Source: Luteimonas panaciterrae
GTDB lineage: Bacteria; Pseudomonadota; Gammaproteobacteria; Xanthomonadales; Xanthomonadaceae
Direction of reading: 5' to 3'
DNA length: 64,000 nucleotides
NCBI RefSeq assembly: GCF_020511115.1
Contig: NZ_JAJAVH010000008.1
Coordinates: 186,001 to 250,000, forward strand
A program made the translations under genes and the position numbers. Within the stretch, counting starts at the first letter, position 1; each line of letters opens with the position of its first letter. Under the pieces are notes generated by a model. That model was not told where the DNA came from. It worked only from the letters and a program-made list of their open reading frames with translations, and searched no databases. Below, piece by piece: positions 47,010-55,313 of this stretch.

Positions 47010-47949
47010 TACCGGCGCCAGTACGCGGACCTATTACGGACTCGACATCGGCGGCACCAAGATCGAATTGGTCGCCTGCGACGAGGCATTGGACGTCCGC
47101 TACCGGCGCCGCATCCCCACGCCGACGCAGGATTACGAAGCCTTCCTGCACGCGGTCACCGAACTGATCCATGCCGCGGATGCCGATCTCGGCAGCCAAT
47201 GCCATGCGATCGGGCTCGGCATGCCGGGCGTGCGCGATCGCGTCACGGGATGCCAGCTCAGTTCCAACGTGCCCGCGTTGACCGGCCGGCAAGTCGGCCA
47301 GGATTTGCAGGCGCGATTGCAGCGCCCGTTGCATCTGGGCAACGACTGCCAGTGCTTCGCCTTGTCGGAAGCTTACGGTGGCGCGGCGGCCGACTATCCC
47401 AGCATGTTCGGCGCGATCCTCGGCACCGGCGCCGGTGGCGGCTATTGCCTCGAAGGCCGCCTGATCGCAGGCGGCAACGGCATCGCCGGCGAATGGGGGC
47501 ACTGGACCGTCCCCGCCACGCTACTGGAACGCCATGCGCTGCCGCTGCTGGACTGCGCCTGCGGACTGCGTGGCTGCATGGAGCGCTACGTCTCCGGCAG
47601 CGGGCTCGAGATGATCCATCGCCATCTTGGCGGCGAGCGCATCGATGCTGGCGCGGTCGCCGCGCGCGCGCATGCCGGCGACGCGATCGCATTGCAAGCA
47701 CTGGACGTCCATCGCGATCTGCTCGGCCACGGCCTCGCGGGCCTGGTGCTGCTGCTGGACCCGCATGTGATCGTGCTCGGCGGTGGCCTGTCGAAACTCG
47801 AACAGCTCTACCAGGCACTGCCCGCCGCGATCGCGACGCATCTGTTCGATGGCGTACACGTTCCGCCGATCCTGCCGGCGGCGTTCGGCGACGCCGGCGG
47901 CGCGCGCGGCGCGGCCTTGCTGGCGCGCCAGCACAGCCCGGCATCCTGA
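47002..47949 (+). CDS. agaK: ROK-family N-acetylhexosamine (GalNAc) kinase
   Basis: This 315-residue cytosolic sugar kinase of the ROK family has the N-terminal phosphate motif YYGLDIGGTKIELVA, the catalytic region LGNDCQCFALSEA (Asp near 115) and GAGGGYCLEGRLIAGGNGIAGEWGHW. The zinc-binding motif CACGLRGCMERYVSG completes the picture. Position between agaS and agaZ indicates GalNAc as substrate (AgaK, giving GalNAc-6-phosphate), whereas sequence alone would also allow GlcNAc kinase. It overlaps agaS by 8 bp and lies 30 bp before agaZ. Confidence 0.87.
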   Translation: MTDTGASTRTYYGLDIGGTKIELVACDEALDVRYRRRIPTPTQDYEAFLHAVTELIHAADADLGSQCHAIGLGMPGVRDRVTGCQLSSNVPALTGRQVGQDLQARLQRPLHLGNDCQCFALSEAYGGAAADYPSMFGAILGTGAGGGYCLEGRLIAGGNGIAGEWGHWTVPATLLERHALPLLDCACGLRGCMERYVSGSGLEMIHRHLGGERIDAGAVAARAHAGDAIALQALDVHRDLLGHGLAGLVLLLDPHVIVLGGGLSKLEQLYQALPAAIATHLFDGVHVPPILPAAFGDAGGARGAALLARQHSPAS

Positions 47950-47979
47950 CTTTCGCTCGTCATTCCAGAGATCGCATCC

Positions 47980-49314
47980 ATGTCCGCTGTCCAATCCCTC
48001 ATTGCAGCCCATCGCCGTGGCGAGAACGTCGGCCTGTACAGCGTTTGCTGTAGCAACGAGCAGGTGCTGCTGGCCGCCATGCAAGTGGCGCGACATTACG
48101 ACACGGTGCTGCTGATCGAGGCGACCTCGAATCAGGTCGACCAATTCGGTGGCTACACCGGCATGACACCGGCGCAATTCCGCGATTACGTGCTGCGGCT
48201 TGCTCATGCGCAAGCGTTTCCGATCGAACGCCTGATCCTCGGCGGCGACCATCTCGGCCCGAATGCCTGGCAGAAACGCCCGGCCGCCGAAGCCATGGCG
48301 CATGCGCGCGAACTGATCGCGGCCTACGTCGCCGCCGGTTTCCACAAGATCCATCTGGATTGCAGCATGTCCTGCGCCGACGATCCGACGCCGCTTCCGG
48401 ACGAGATCGTGGCCGCGCGTTCGGCCGAACTGGCGCGGATCGCCGAACGCACCGCGGCCGAGGCCGGATTGCCGCCACCGGTTTACGTGATCGGCACCGA
48501 AGTGCCGGTGCCGGGTGGTGAAGCCTCACTGGCTGGCGGTTTGGCGGTGACGCGTCCGGAAGCTGCCGCCAAGACATTGGACATCCATCGCCAGGCATTC
48601 TCCGCCCCCGATCTCGCCGCCGCATGGGAACGCGTGATCGCGATGGTGGTGCAGCCGGGCGTCGATTTCGATCACAGCTCCGTGCATCACTACGATCCGC
48701 AGGCCGCCACCGCGTTGTCAGACTTCGTCGAGACGCAACCGCGCATCGTGTTCGAGGCACACTCCACCGACTACCAGACCGAGGCGTCGCTGCACGCGCT
48801 GGTGCGCGATCACTTCGCCATCCTCAAGGTCGGCCCGGCCGCCACTTTCGCGTTCCGCGAGGCCTTGTTCGCGCTGGCGGCGATCGAGGACGAGCTCCTG
48901 CCATCAGCGGAACGCTCGCAATTGTTGGAAGTGCTGGATCGCCGCATGGTCGAACACCCGGCGCACTGGCGGAACCACTACAGCGGCGACGAACACCAGT
49001 TGCACCTGCTGCGCCGCTACGCGCTCAGCGACCGCTGTCGCTACTACTGGGGCGAGCCGGACGTGAGCGCCGCGGTGGATCGGCTGATCGGCAATTTGCA
49101 GCGACATGCACCGCCGCTGATCCTCCTGAGCCAGTTCATGCCCGAACAGCACGACGAGATCGTCGCCGGCCGGCTGACCCCCGACCCGCATGCCCTGATC
49201 CAGCACAAGATCTTCGGCCGTCTGGCCGAATACGCCCGCGCCTGCGCCCGCAATCACGTTGGCGAGCTCGGCGAAAACGAAACTTCCGACGCCACGGCGC
49301 TTTCGGAAAGGTAA
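47980..49314 (+). CDS. agaZ: Tagatose-1,6-bisphosphate aldolase accessory subunit (AgaZ/KbaZ/GatZ family)
   Basis: This 444-residue protein belongs to the GatZ/KbaZ family. Family motifs are VLLIEATSNQVDQFGGYTGMTP (about 43-64), LILGGDHLGPNAWQ, KIHLDCSMSC, TEVPVPGG and FEAHSTDYQ. In enteric bacteria this subunit stabilises the catalytic class II aldolase KbaY/GatY, which splits tagatose-1,6-bisphosphate. No KbaY gene is visible here, so the partner is elsewhere or this protein works alone, as suggested for some AgaZ-only pathways. It is transcribed within the aga operon. Confidence 0.92.
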   Translation: MSAVQSLIAAHRRGENVGLYSVCCSNEQVLLAAMQVARHYDTVLLIEATSNQVDQFGGYTGMTPAQFRDYVLRLAHAQAFPIERLILGGDHLGPNAWQKRPAAEAMAHARELIAAYVAAGFHKIHLDCSMSCADDPTPLPDEIVAARSAELARIAERTAAEAGLPPPVYVIGTEVPVPGGEASLAGGLAVTRPEAAAKTLDIHRQAFSAPDLAAAWERVIAMVVQPGVDFDHSSVHHYDPQAATALSDFVETQPRIVFEAHSTDYQTEASLHALVRDHFAILKVGPAATFAFREALFALAAIEDELLPSAERSQLLEVLDRRMVEHPAHWRNHYSGDEHQLHLLRRYALSDRCRYYWGEPDVSAAVDRLIGNLQRHAPPLILLSQFMPEQHDEIVAGRLTPDPHALIQHKIFGRLAEYARACARNHVGELGENETSDATALSER

Positions 49315-49347
49315 GCTTCCTCTTCCGAGACGCCCGAAAAGATCGCC

Positions 49348-50124
49348 ATGCGAAACACCCGCCAACGTCGGCAACAGATCGTGCAGCTGCTGGTCCAGCA
49401 CGGCAACGTCCAGGTCGCGGACCTGGTCGAGCGCTTCGACGTGTCCTCGGTGACGATCCGCGCCGACCTCACCCACATCGAATCGCAGGGCCTGGCCACG
49501 CGCAACCACGGCGGCGCCACCCTGGTGCGCACGCCACCGCAGGAGCGTGACATTCACGAGAAGGACGCGCTCAACCTGCCGTTGAAGGAATCGATCGGCG
49601 TGCGCGCGGCACAGTTGGTGAAACCCGGCGACAACATCATCATCGACTCCGGCTCGACCACGATGACGCTGGCGCGGCATCTGCGCGAACATCGCGACGT
49701 CACGGTGATGACCAACGGCCTCAACATCGCCTGGGAACTCGCCAATGCGCCGGGCGTGTCGCTGTTGCTCGCCGGCGGCACGCTGCGCAAGCAGTCGCTG
49801 TCGTTGCATGGCAGCCAGGCCGAGGCCAGTCTCGGCGCCTACAGCTTCGACACCCTGTTCCTGGGTGTGGACGGGCTGGATCTACAATTCGGCCTGACCA
49901 CGCATCACGAAGCGGAAGCCAGCCTCAACCACCGCATGGTCGAGCGCGCGCGCAAGGTCGTGGTGCTGACCGACGCGTCGAAGTTCGGCCGGGTGAGCCT
50001 GCACCGCATCGCGCGGCTCGATCAGGTGCATACCGTCATCACCGACGACGGCATCAGCGGCGAATATCGCGAAGGGCTGCAGAAACTCGGCATCGAAGTG
50101 ATCGTCGCCGAGCCTTCGCTCTGA
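49348..50124 (+). CDS. agaR: DeoR-family transcriptional repressor AgaR
   Basis: This 258-residue regulator has an N-terminal DeoR HTH (RRQQIVQLLVQHGNVQVADLVERFDVSSVTIRADL, with RNHGGA following) and a sugar-phosphate sensing domain (about 75-250). That domain carries NIIIDSGSTTMTLA, MTNGLNIAWEL, LLAGGTLRKQSLSLHG and TDASKFG. As the last gene of the aga operon it probably represses both this operon and the divergent GH31/TonB arm until GalNAc-derived sugar phosphate appears. Confidence 0.92.
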   Translation: MRNTRQRRQQIVQLLVQHGNVQVADLVERFDVSSVTIRADLTHIESQGLATRNHGGATLVRTPPQERDIHEKDALNLPLKESIGVRAAQLVKPGDNIIIDSGSTTMTLARHLREHRDVTVMTNGLNIAWELANAPGVSLLLAGGTLRKQSLSLHGSQAEASLGAYSFDTLFLGVDGLDLQFGLTTHHEAEASLNHRMVERARKVVVLTDASKFGRVSLHRIARLDQVHTVITDDGISGEYREGLQKLGIEVIVAEPSL

Positions 50125-50399
50125 CCGGATTCCCCGCGAGAAACCGCCGCTGTACGCGAAGGCCTCGCGATCGATTCCGACGGCGATGGCTCGGCGAACC
50201 ACAGCGGGATGATGCTGGTCTGGGCAAGAAGCAAGGCAGGCTGTGGACGGTCGAGGGCAATTCAAGCAACCGAGTCGTCACCAACATGCATCAAGGTCTT
50301 GGGGATTCTGAACGACACACTGGTGAAATGATCGCGCTCCCCTCGCTGGTCGAGATACGATCAGCGAGGGCCTGAAGCGCCAGGCCCACGCGACGCGCT
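50125..50399 (+). pseudogene. Probable CHAP-like domain remnant
   Basis: No intact gene is present. Between about 50173 and 50375 the plus strand reads SDGDGSANHSGMM in one frame, then from 50220 GKKQGRLWTVEGNSSNRVV in another, ending at a TGA at 50373. HSGM followed by TVEGN resembles the end of CHAP-type amidase domains, which suggests a truncated, frameshifted remnant. A perfect 9-bp-stem hairpin (CCCTCGCTG/CAGCGAGGG, 50340-50370) overlaps its end and may help terminate the aga transcript. Confidence 0.35.
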
Positions 50400-50552
50400 T
50401 TACGCATGCAGGAACTGCCGCGTACGCAGCAACGCCTCGGCATCGCGGGTGTCCACCGATTGCGTCGGCTGTTCGGGTGAGAATTCGTAAGGCCGCCTGG
50501 TCACGGGCCCAAGCACACGCACGCGGGCCCGCTCGCGATATCGCAATGTCAC
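50400..50552 (-). CDS. Very small protein, RGPVTGRPY-like family
   Basis: This 50-residue frame reads from GTG 50552 (VTLRYRERARVRVLGPVTRRPYEF). The body VRVLGPVTRRPYEFSPEQPTQSVDTRDAEALLRT resembles short proteins with a VRxxGPVTGRxYxF motif and a conserved DxRDA that occur next to phage-like or DUF1360 genes. There is no strong ribosome-binding site, and the same frame is open further upstream. It is on the same strand and downstream of the DUF1360 gene, so it is likely the last member of that cluster. The call is tentative. Confidence 0.45.
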   Translation of the reverse strand: MTLRYRERARVRVLGPVTRRPYEFSPEQPTQSVDTRDAEALLRTRQFLHA

Positions 50553-50673
50553 ATGCCGGAGACCGCTCGATGTCTCCGGTACTGTTCGGCCTGTCCCCAC
50601 GCTCGATCCGGTGTCGACACCGGATCGAGGCAGAAGCCCCGGCACGACACCCGGCATCATCGCCGGCAGCGAA

Positions 50674-51036
50674 CTACGTTTTTGTCCGCAACATCCCATC
50701 CTCTTCTCCTTGATTCGGTTCGGGCAAAGGCTGCATCACGATTTCGGGTTCGCCGATGCGCTCGCACAGGCAGGCGGCGCCGGACACGGCCAGCCAGACA
50801 AGACACGCGTCGAGTGGCTGCGTCGTCACCCACAGCGCGGCGGGCGCGGCCATCCACAAGCTCAGGCATTGAAAACAGTCGAGCATCCGGCCCAGCACGC
50901 CATTGCCCAGCCCCAGACGCATGCGTGCGATCAGATCGGCTGGGCCATCCTCGCGCGCGAGCAGGTGCGTGAGGCGCCAGGTCGCGAGGATGGCGATCGT
51001 CAGCTTCAACCAGAAATCGCCGTCCTCGCCGATCAT
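50674..51036 (-). CDS. DUF1360-like membrane protein
   Basis: This 120-residue protein starts at ATG 51036 with AGGAG upstream. WLKLTIAILATWRLTHLLAREDGPADLIARMR followed by MLDCFQCLSLWMAAPAALWV is the typical DUF1360 arrangement: a transmembrane segment, an ATWRLTxLLAxEDGP motif and a CxxC next to a second membrane segment. Such proteins occur in spore-forming bacteria and in phage-like clusters; function is unknown. It lies downstream of the 760-residue protein gene, after a terminator-like hairpin. Confidence 0.78.
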   Translation of the reverse strand: MIGEDGDFWLKLTIAILATWRLTHLLAREDGPADLIARMRLGLGNGVLGRMLDCFQCLSLWMAAPAALWVTTQPLDACLVWLAVSGAACLCERIGEPEIVMQPLPEPNQGEEDGMLRTKT

Positions 51037-51078
51037 CGCCTGCTCCTGCTTGCGTGGTGCATCGCCATTGGTGTCATC

Positions 51079-51124
51079 GCTTCAAAAAATCACTGCACAA
51101 ACCCTTCCCGGGTTTGTGCAGTGA
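51079..51124 (-). terminator. Rho-independent terminator after the 760-residue protein gene
   Basis: A perfect 15-bp stem with a 5-nt loop (51090-51104 with 51110-51124) is followed on the minus strand by six T. It lies about 115 bp past the stop at 51239, so it ends that transcript or attenuates read-through into the DUF1360 gene. Confidence 0.85.
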
Positions 51125-51238
51125 TCGCGGGTCCAGGCCAACCCCCGGACTCGCTTCCATCGGATCGAGCACGCGTGCGCCTGATCCATGTGCACGTCTT
51201 CCCTGACGCGCGGCAACGCCGGTTCCTTCCGCGTTGCC

Positions 51239-53521
51239 TCAGTCGATCGCCAGGGCGAAGGCTGCCGTTTCCTGAGCATGTGGGTAGTTCATGTTCGAGC
51301 CGTCGGTGGTCTTGGCGTAGGTCGTCAGCGTGACGGCGAACGAGCAACGCGGCAGGACCGTCGGTGGATTGGGCGCATCGAGCCGGGTCAGCATGTGCTC
51401 GAATGTGTTGCTGCCGCTGTTGACCGGAAACGCCGGCGGCTTGCCGACATTGTTCGGACTGAGCGGCGTCGGCAGCGTGCCGATACCGCCGTTGGCGGCC
51501 GAGGCGTTCAAGCCGCGCAGCCAACCGATGCCGTGACCGTACTGGAAGCGCTGATCCGGCACATAGGCGCGGTACTCGATCGCGAACGTGGAATTGTCCG
51601 GTCCGTGCAGGAACTGGCACTCCTCATCCGATGCATCGCTGTCCATCACCAGTCGCGTGATGTCGGCCACCGGCGCGCGGTTGTCCCAGCAGAACAGGTG
51701 TGTCAACGCCGCGTACGGCACTTCAACGGTGTCGTCGCCCATGCTGCCGCCGGGCTGGAACCAGCGACGGTATTTGAAGGGCTTGGCCACCTCCGTCCCT
51801 GACTGACCGGAAGCCGGCGTCCCAAGCGGACGCAAACGTTGTCCGGCCGCGTCGAACAGCTCGAGCGTGATCAGATGATTGGCGGCGGGGCTGGCGAGAT
51901 CGGCAGCCACGGGTACGTTCAAGTCCGCCTGCAGTGTGTTGACCCGCGCGTGGTAACGCACCGTGCCGGTCCAGGGTTCGTCGCTGTAGGGGATGCGATA
52001 CAGATTCGCCTCTCCACCAACCGTGTTGGGCCCCAGGGATTCGGGAACGATGTCGGCACCAACGATCTTCTGCCAGGCCAACCCATCGCCCTGATAGTGG
52101 CGTGTTCCGATCGGATTTCCGTCTTCATCGGCACGACAGATGCTGATGCGGTAGTAGTGCGCACCGATCGATGGATCGCGCAATCCGAGGCTGAAGTTGA
52201 AGGTCAGCTCGACGGCACCGCCCAGATTGCGCAAATGACCGCTCGCGCTGGGATTCGGGAACAGCAGGCCCGAGGTCGCATCCGGAGCGGCGACGCGATC
52301 CCAACCCGTGGAATTCGGCGTCGTCAGCTCGTGGCTTTCGGTATCGCCGATCAGATCGAGGAAGACATACGCATCGCCATCACCGGTGCCCGTCTCGTTG
52401 CACGAGAAGGCATTGCCGTTGTACGTGGTGAGCACCGGCGTTTCACCGGCGGAGAACCAGGCGCCGGCGGTCAGACCGTTGTAGATGGTCGTGGTCGTGT
52501 TGCCGATCGTCTGCTTCACCACATAGGCGTACTGCTCGTAGCAGTTGACCAGCAACAGGCGCCACGGCTCAAGCCAGCAGATATTGAAGGTGCCATCCGG
52601 TTGGATCGTGCCGGTGGCGACCTTGCTGGCCTGGCCGCAGCTGCACAAACGGTGCAGCAGATAGGCGCGGCTCTGGATGTATTGCGCGATCTGATCGGAC
52701 GGCAGCGTGCGCAGCATCTGCAGATCGTTGGTCGCATTGATCGCCAGCTCGTTCATCGCTCCGCCCTTGAAGAACGGCGTGCGCAGCGGATCGCCGACCG
52801 GCGGCGGAGGCGGCGGCGGGAAGCCGGGCTTGGGCTTCGGGAACTTCGGCAGACGCTCGACGTAGATCTCCAGATCGCGGATCAGATCCGGAATTCGCGG
52901 ATCGTCGATGACGATCGGCCAGCAGCAACAGGTGCGGCGATAAACCTCGACGGTGCCGAGGCAGACCGGATAGCAGCGATACGGCCAGTAGATCAGGTCA
53001 TTGAGCGAGGGCGAGAGCCGCTCGATCGACGAGCTGACCGAGACATCGCGCGACACGATGGCATTGGTCAGCACATTCTTCCGCGCCAGCACCGTGCTCG
53101 CCTTCGAGATGATGCTGTCGAACCACCACGGACGGCGCCGGCACACGCGCACGCTGCCGCTGACGCAGGTCCAGTGGAAATGGAAACGCGACCAGATGCT
53201 TTCGGCCAGCGCGAGCCTGCCGTTCTTGATCTGCGAGAGGAACTCCTCGGCGCGGTAGCCGATGGAAGCATCGGCGCGAACGCTGCCCTTCTCGTCGGGC
53301 GCACCGATCACCACGCGATGGGCGCGCTTGAGCACGTCCGCCGAAAGGGCGAAATTGCCGTCGTCGCCGACTTCTTGCGAATACAGCGCGGTGTTCTTGC
53401 GATCGAGCGCCTGCACGAGAATCTTCGGTCGCTCGCTTCCCGCCGCGAAGCCGACCAGTTCCAGTTTGTACGAATCTTGCTTCCTGCCTGCCGCTTCCTG
53501 GCCGGGACCACTCTTGCTCAT
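51239..53521 (-). CDS. Large protein of unknown function, proline-hinged
   Basis: This 760-residue protein starts at ATG 53521 with a strong AAGGAG site. There is no signal peptide or membrane segment. An N-terminal beta-rich region (LELVGFAAGSERPKILVQAL, like a small carbohydrate-binding or adhesin-type fold) precedes a Cys/Trp-rich part (FHWTCVSGSVRVCRRRPWW, RCYPVCLGTVEVYRRTCCCW). A poly-proline hinge lies near residue 235. A long C-terminal beta-rich half follows, with CSCGQ, YYRISICRAD and an EECQFLHGPDNSTF segment. I do not recognise a family. The DUF1360 gene downstream suggests a conserved cassette, and it is divergent from the sigma-factor operon. Confidence 0.75.
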   Translation of the reverse strand: MSKSGPGQEAAGRKQDSYKLELVGFAAGSERPKILVQALDRKNTALYSQEVGDDGNFALSADVLKRAHRVVIGAPDEKGSVRADASIGYRAEEFLSQIKNGRLALAESIWSRFHFHWTCVSGSVRVCRRRPWWFDSIISKASTVLARKNVLTNAIVSRDVSVSSSIERLSPSLNDLIYWPYRCYPVCLGTVEVYRRTCCCWPIVIDDPRIPDLIRDLEIYVERLPKFPKPKPGFPPPPPPPVGDPLRTPFFKGGAMNELAINATNDLQMLRTLPSDQIAQYIQSRAYLLHRLCSCGQASKVATGTIQPDGTFNICWLEPWRLLLVNCYEQYAYVVKQTIGNTTTTIYNGLTAGAWFSAGETPVLTTYNGNAFSCNETGTGDGDAYVFLDLIGDTESHELTTPNSTGWDRVAAPDATSGLLFPNPSASGHLRNLGGAVELTFNFSLGLRDPSIGAHYYRISICRADEDGNPIGTRHYQGDGLAWQKIVGADIVPESLGPNTVGGEANLYRIPYSDEPWTGTVRYHARVNTLQADLNVPVAADLASPAANHLITLELFDAAGQRLRPLGTPASGQSGTEVAKPFKYRRWFQPGGSMGDDTVEVPYAALTHLFCWDNRAPVADITRLVMDSDASDEECQFLHGPDNSTFAIEYRAYVPDQRFQYGHGIGWLRGLNASAANGGIGTLPTPLSPNNVGKPPAFPVNSGSNTFEHMLTRLDAPNPPTVLPRCSFAVTLTTYAKTTDGSNMNYPHAQETAAFALAID

Positions 53522-54006
53522 GACTTTCTCCTTGAGTTGGTTGCGGCCCCACGCCGGAGTGCGACGTCGCCGCGTGACACCTAGCTGATGTGTTGCGTTG
53601 CGAGGAATTGCGTGACGCAGCATCCCGGCGCATGTCCGCCATCCGGATTCCCGACGCGATCGCGACCGGGCTACGGGTTGCTTGCCTCTGTGTAGTGATG
53701 TCCGGGGGCGAAACGTTTCTCGCCGGAACCGATCTCGTGCACGAGTCGGGGAATGCCGGCGCGGGCAACCCGGGAGAGGAAGGCAGGCCAAGCCGCCGCC
53801 GGGCCGGATCGGCGGACAGGAGCTGGAATGGAGCCGGTTCCAGCTGAAACGTTTGGCCCTCGAAGGTCACTACATAAGGACGGGAGGGGGACGCCCGTAG
53901 CAAATCCACAAGGCCGGCGCGTTCGGCCAAGACGCAGACGTCAGTTAGGGATGGACTCGTGGCTATACTCGTTCTACCTCTGCAGCATCCGGGACGGGGA
54001 GACCCC
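53522..54006. other. 485-bp divergent spacer without a supported gene
   Basis: Open frames exist on both strands, but none combines a good ribosome-binding site with recognisable sequence. The stretch separates the unknown minus-strand cluster from the sigma-factor operon and should contain promoters for both. I could not read clear -35/-10 elements. Confidence 0.5.
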
Positions 54007-54600
54007 ATGCAGCACTCGGGGCGTGACCTCCACCGCTTCGACGGCAGCTACGTGCAGCGCCTGCGCGGCGGCGACTCCGAGACCGAGCGACATTTCGTCG
54101 GCTACTTCAAGGATCTGCTGCGAATCAAACTGCGTTCGCGGCTGCGCTCGCGCCAGCTGGTCGAGGACGCCTGCCAGGAAACCTTCCTGCGCGTCTTCAA
54201 GACCCTGCGCTCCGGCGAGGAAATCCATTACCCGGAGCGCCTGGGCGCCTACGTCAACACCGTATGCGATCACGTCCTGCTGGAGTTGTACCGCTCCGAG
54301 AGGCGCCACCCGACGATGTCCGATGCCGCAATGCCGGAAATCGAGGACGACGCGCCAGTGGTCGAGGAGCGGCTGCTGGCCGTCGAACGGCGGGCGCTGG
54401 TGCGGCGCGTGATCGATGACCTCCCCGACCTCGACCGGCGCCTGATGCGGGCGCTCTTCGTCGAGGAGCGCGACAAGGACGAAGTCTGCAAGGAGTTCAA
54501 AGTGGACCGGAGCTACCTGCGCGTGCTGCTGCATCGCGCCAAGCTCCGCTTTCGGACCCTCTACCTGGCGCGGACAGAACCCGCCAGCCCTCGCGGATGA
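54007..54600 (+). CDS. ECF-like RNA polymerase sigma factor
   Basis: This 197-residue sigma-70-family factor reads from ATG 54007 with GGGGAGA upstream; an upstream in-frame ATG at 53959 is less well placed. Region 2 (about 15-85) contains LVEDACQETFLRVFKTL, and region 4 (about 125-185) contains LPDLDRRLMRALFVEERDKDEVCKEFKVDRSYLRVLLHRAKLRFR. It overlaps the anti-sigma gene by 4 bp (ATGA). The operon then continues with an unknown protein and a TPR-CHAT lipoprotein, so it likely directs their expression in response to an envelope signal. Confidence 0.9.
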   Translation: MQHSGRDLHRFDGSYVQRLRGGDSETERHFVGYFKDLLRIKLRSRLRSRQLVEDACQETFLRVFKTLRSGEEIHYPERLGAYVNTVCDHVLLELYRSERRHPTMSDAAMPEIEDDAPVVEERLLAVERRALVRRVIDDLPDLDRRLMRALFVEERDKDEVCKEFKVDRSYLRVLLHRAKLRFRTLYLARTEPASPRG

Positions 54601-55313
54601 GCAAGATGGATCACGCCACAGCAATGCGAAAAGCGATCGCCGAAAGCTACGTCCTGGGCGAGCTGAGCGAGGAAGAGCGCGCCGAGTTCGAGGAGCACTT
54701 CTTCACCTGCCCGGAGTGCGCCGAGGACATCAAGGCGCTCAGCCTCTTTCTCGACGACACCAAGGCTGTCCTCGGCAAGCAGTCCATGCGCCGCCGCCTG
54801 GCGAGCGCGACGCGGCGCCTGCGGCAAGGACCGTGGCAGTCGCGGTGGCGGCTGCTGCCGGCACTCGCGGCGGCCGCCACGGTCGTGCTGTCGCTCGGCA
54901 CGGTGATCTACCAGTCGGCCGTGACCATTCCGCAGCTGCGCGACGAACTCGCGCACAGCCAGAATCTGCAGACCACGAGCTGGCACTTCCTGTCCGTCGC
55001 CCGCAGCGATCCGGCGGAGATTCGCGTGGGCCCGCAACAGAACATGATCGGTCTCACGCTGAGCCGCAGCGGCTACGAGTCTTCCGCGCGCTACCGGATC
55101 GACGTGCGCGATGCCAAGGGCACGCAAGTTCTCTCTTCTGTCGTTCCGGCGCCCACCACTGGCGATGAGCTGCAATTGTTGCTGCCCGTGTCGGGTCTGG
55201 CCTCCGGCCGGTACGCAGTCGAACTGTCGGGCTTCGACACACCCGATGCGCAAACCGTTGCATCCGAACGCACCCGATACCTTTTCGTCCTGATACGCGA
55301 GGAAATGAAATGA
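54597..55313 (+). CDS. Zinc-finger anti-sigma factor, single transmembrane segment
   Basis: This 238-residue protein has an N-terminal zf-HC2-like anti-sigma domain (ESYVLGELSEEERAEFEEHF, then HFFTCPEC with the H-x3-C-x2-C zinc motif near 34-41). A transmembrane segment (LLPALAAAATVVLSLGTVIY, about 87-106) precedes a periplasmic beta-rich sensor domain of about 130 residues (RYRIDVRDAKGTQVLSSVVP). It should hold the upstream sigma factor at the membrane. It overlaps genes on both sides by 4 bp, showing tight coupling. Confidence 0.88.
   Translation: MSKMDHATAMRKAIAESYVLGELSEEERAEFEEHFFTCPECAEDIKALSLFLDDTKAVLGKQSMRRRLASATRRLRQGPWQSRWRLLPALAAAATVVLSLGTVIYQSAVTIPQLRDELAHSQNLQTTSWHFLSVARSDPAEIRVGPQQNMIGLTLSRSGYESSARYRIDVRDAKGTQVLSSVVPAPTTGDELQLLLPVSGLASGRYAVELSGFDTPDAQTVASERTRYLFVLIREEMK

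Noticed and set aside
53541..53960. Possible minus-strand gene with RPYVVTFEGQTFQLEPAPFQLL
   Set aside because: The frame has no convincing start or ribosome-binding site and decays into low-complexity sequence; left as spacer.
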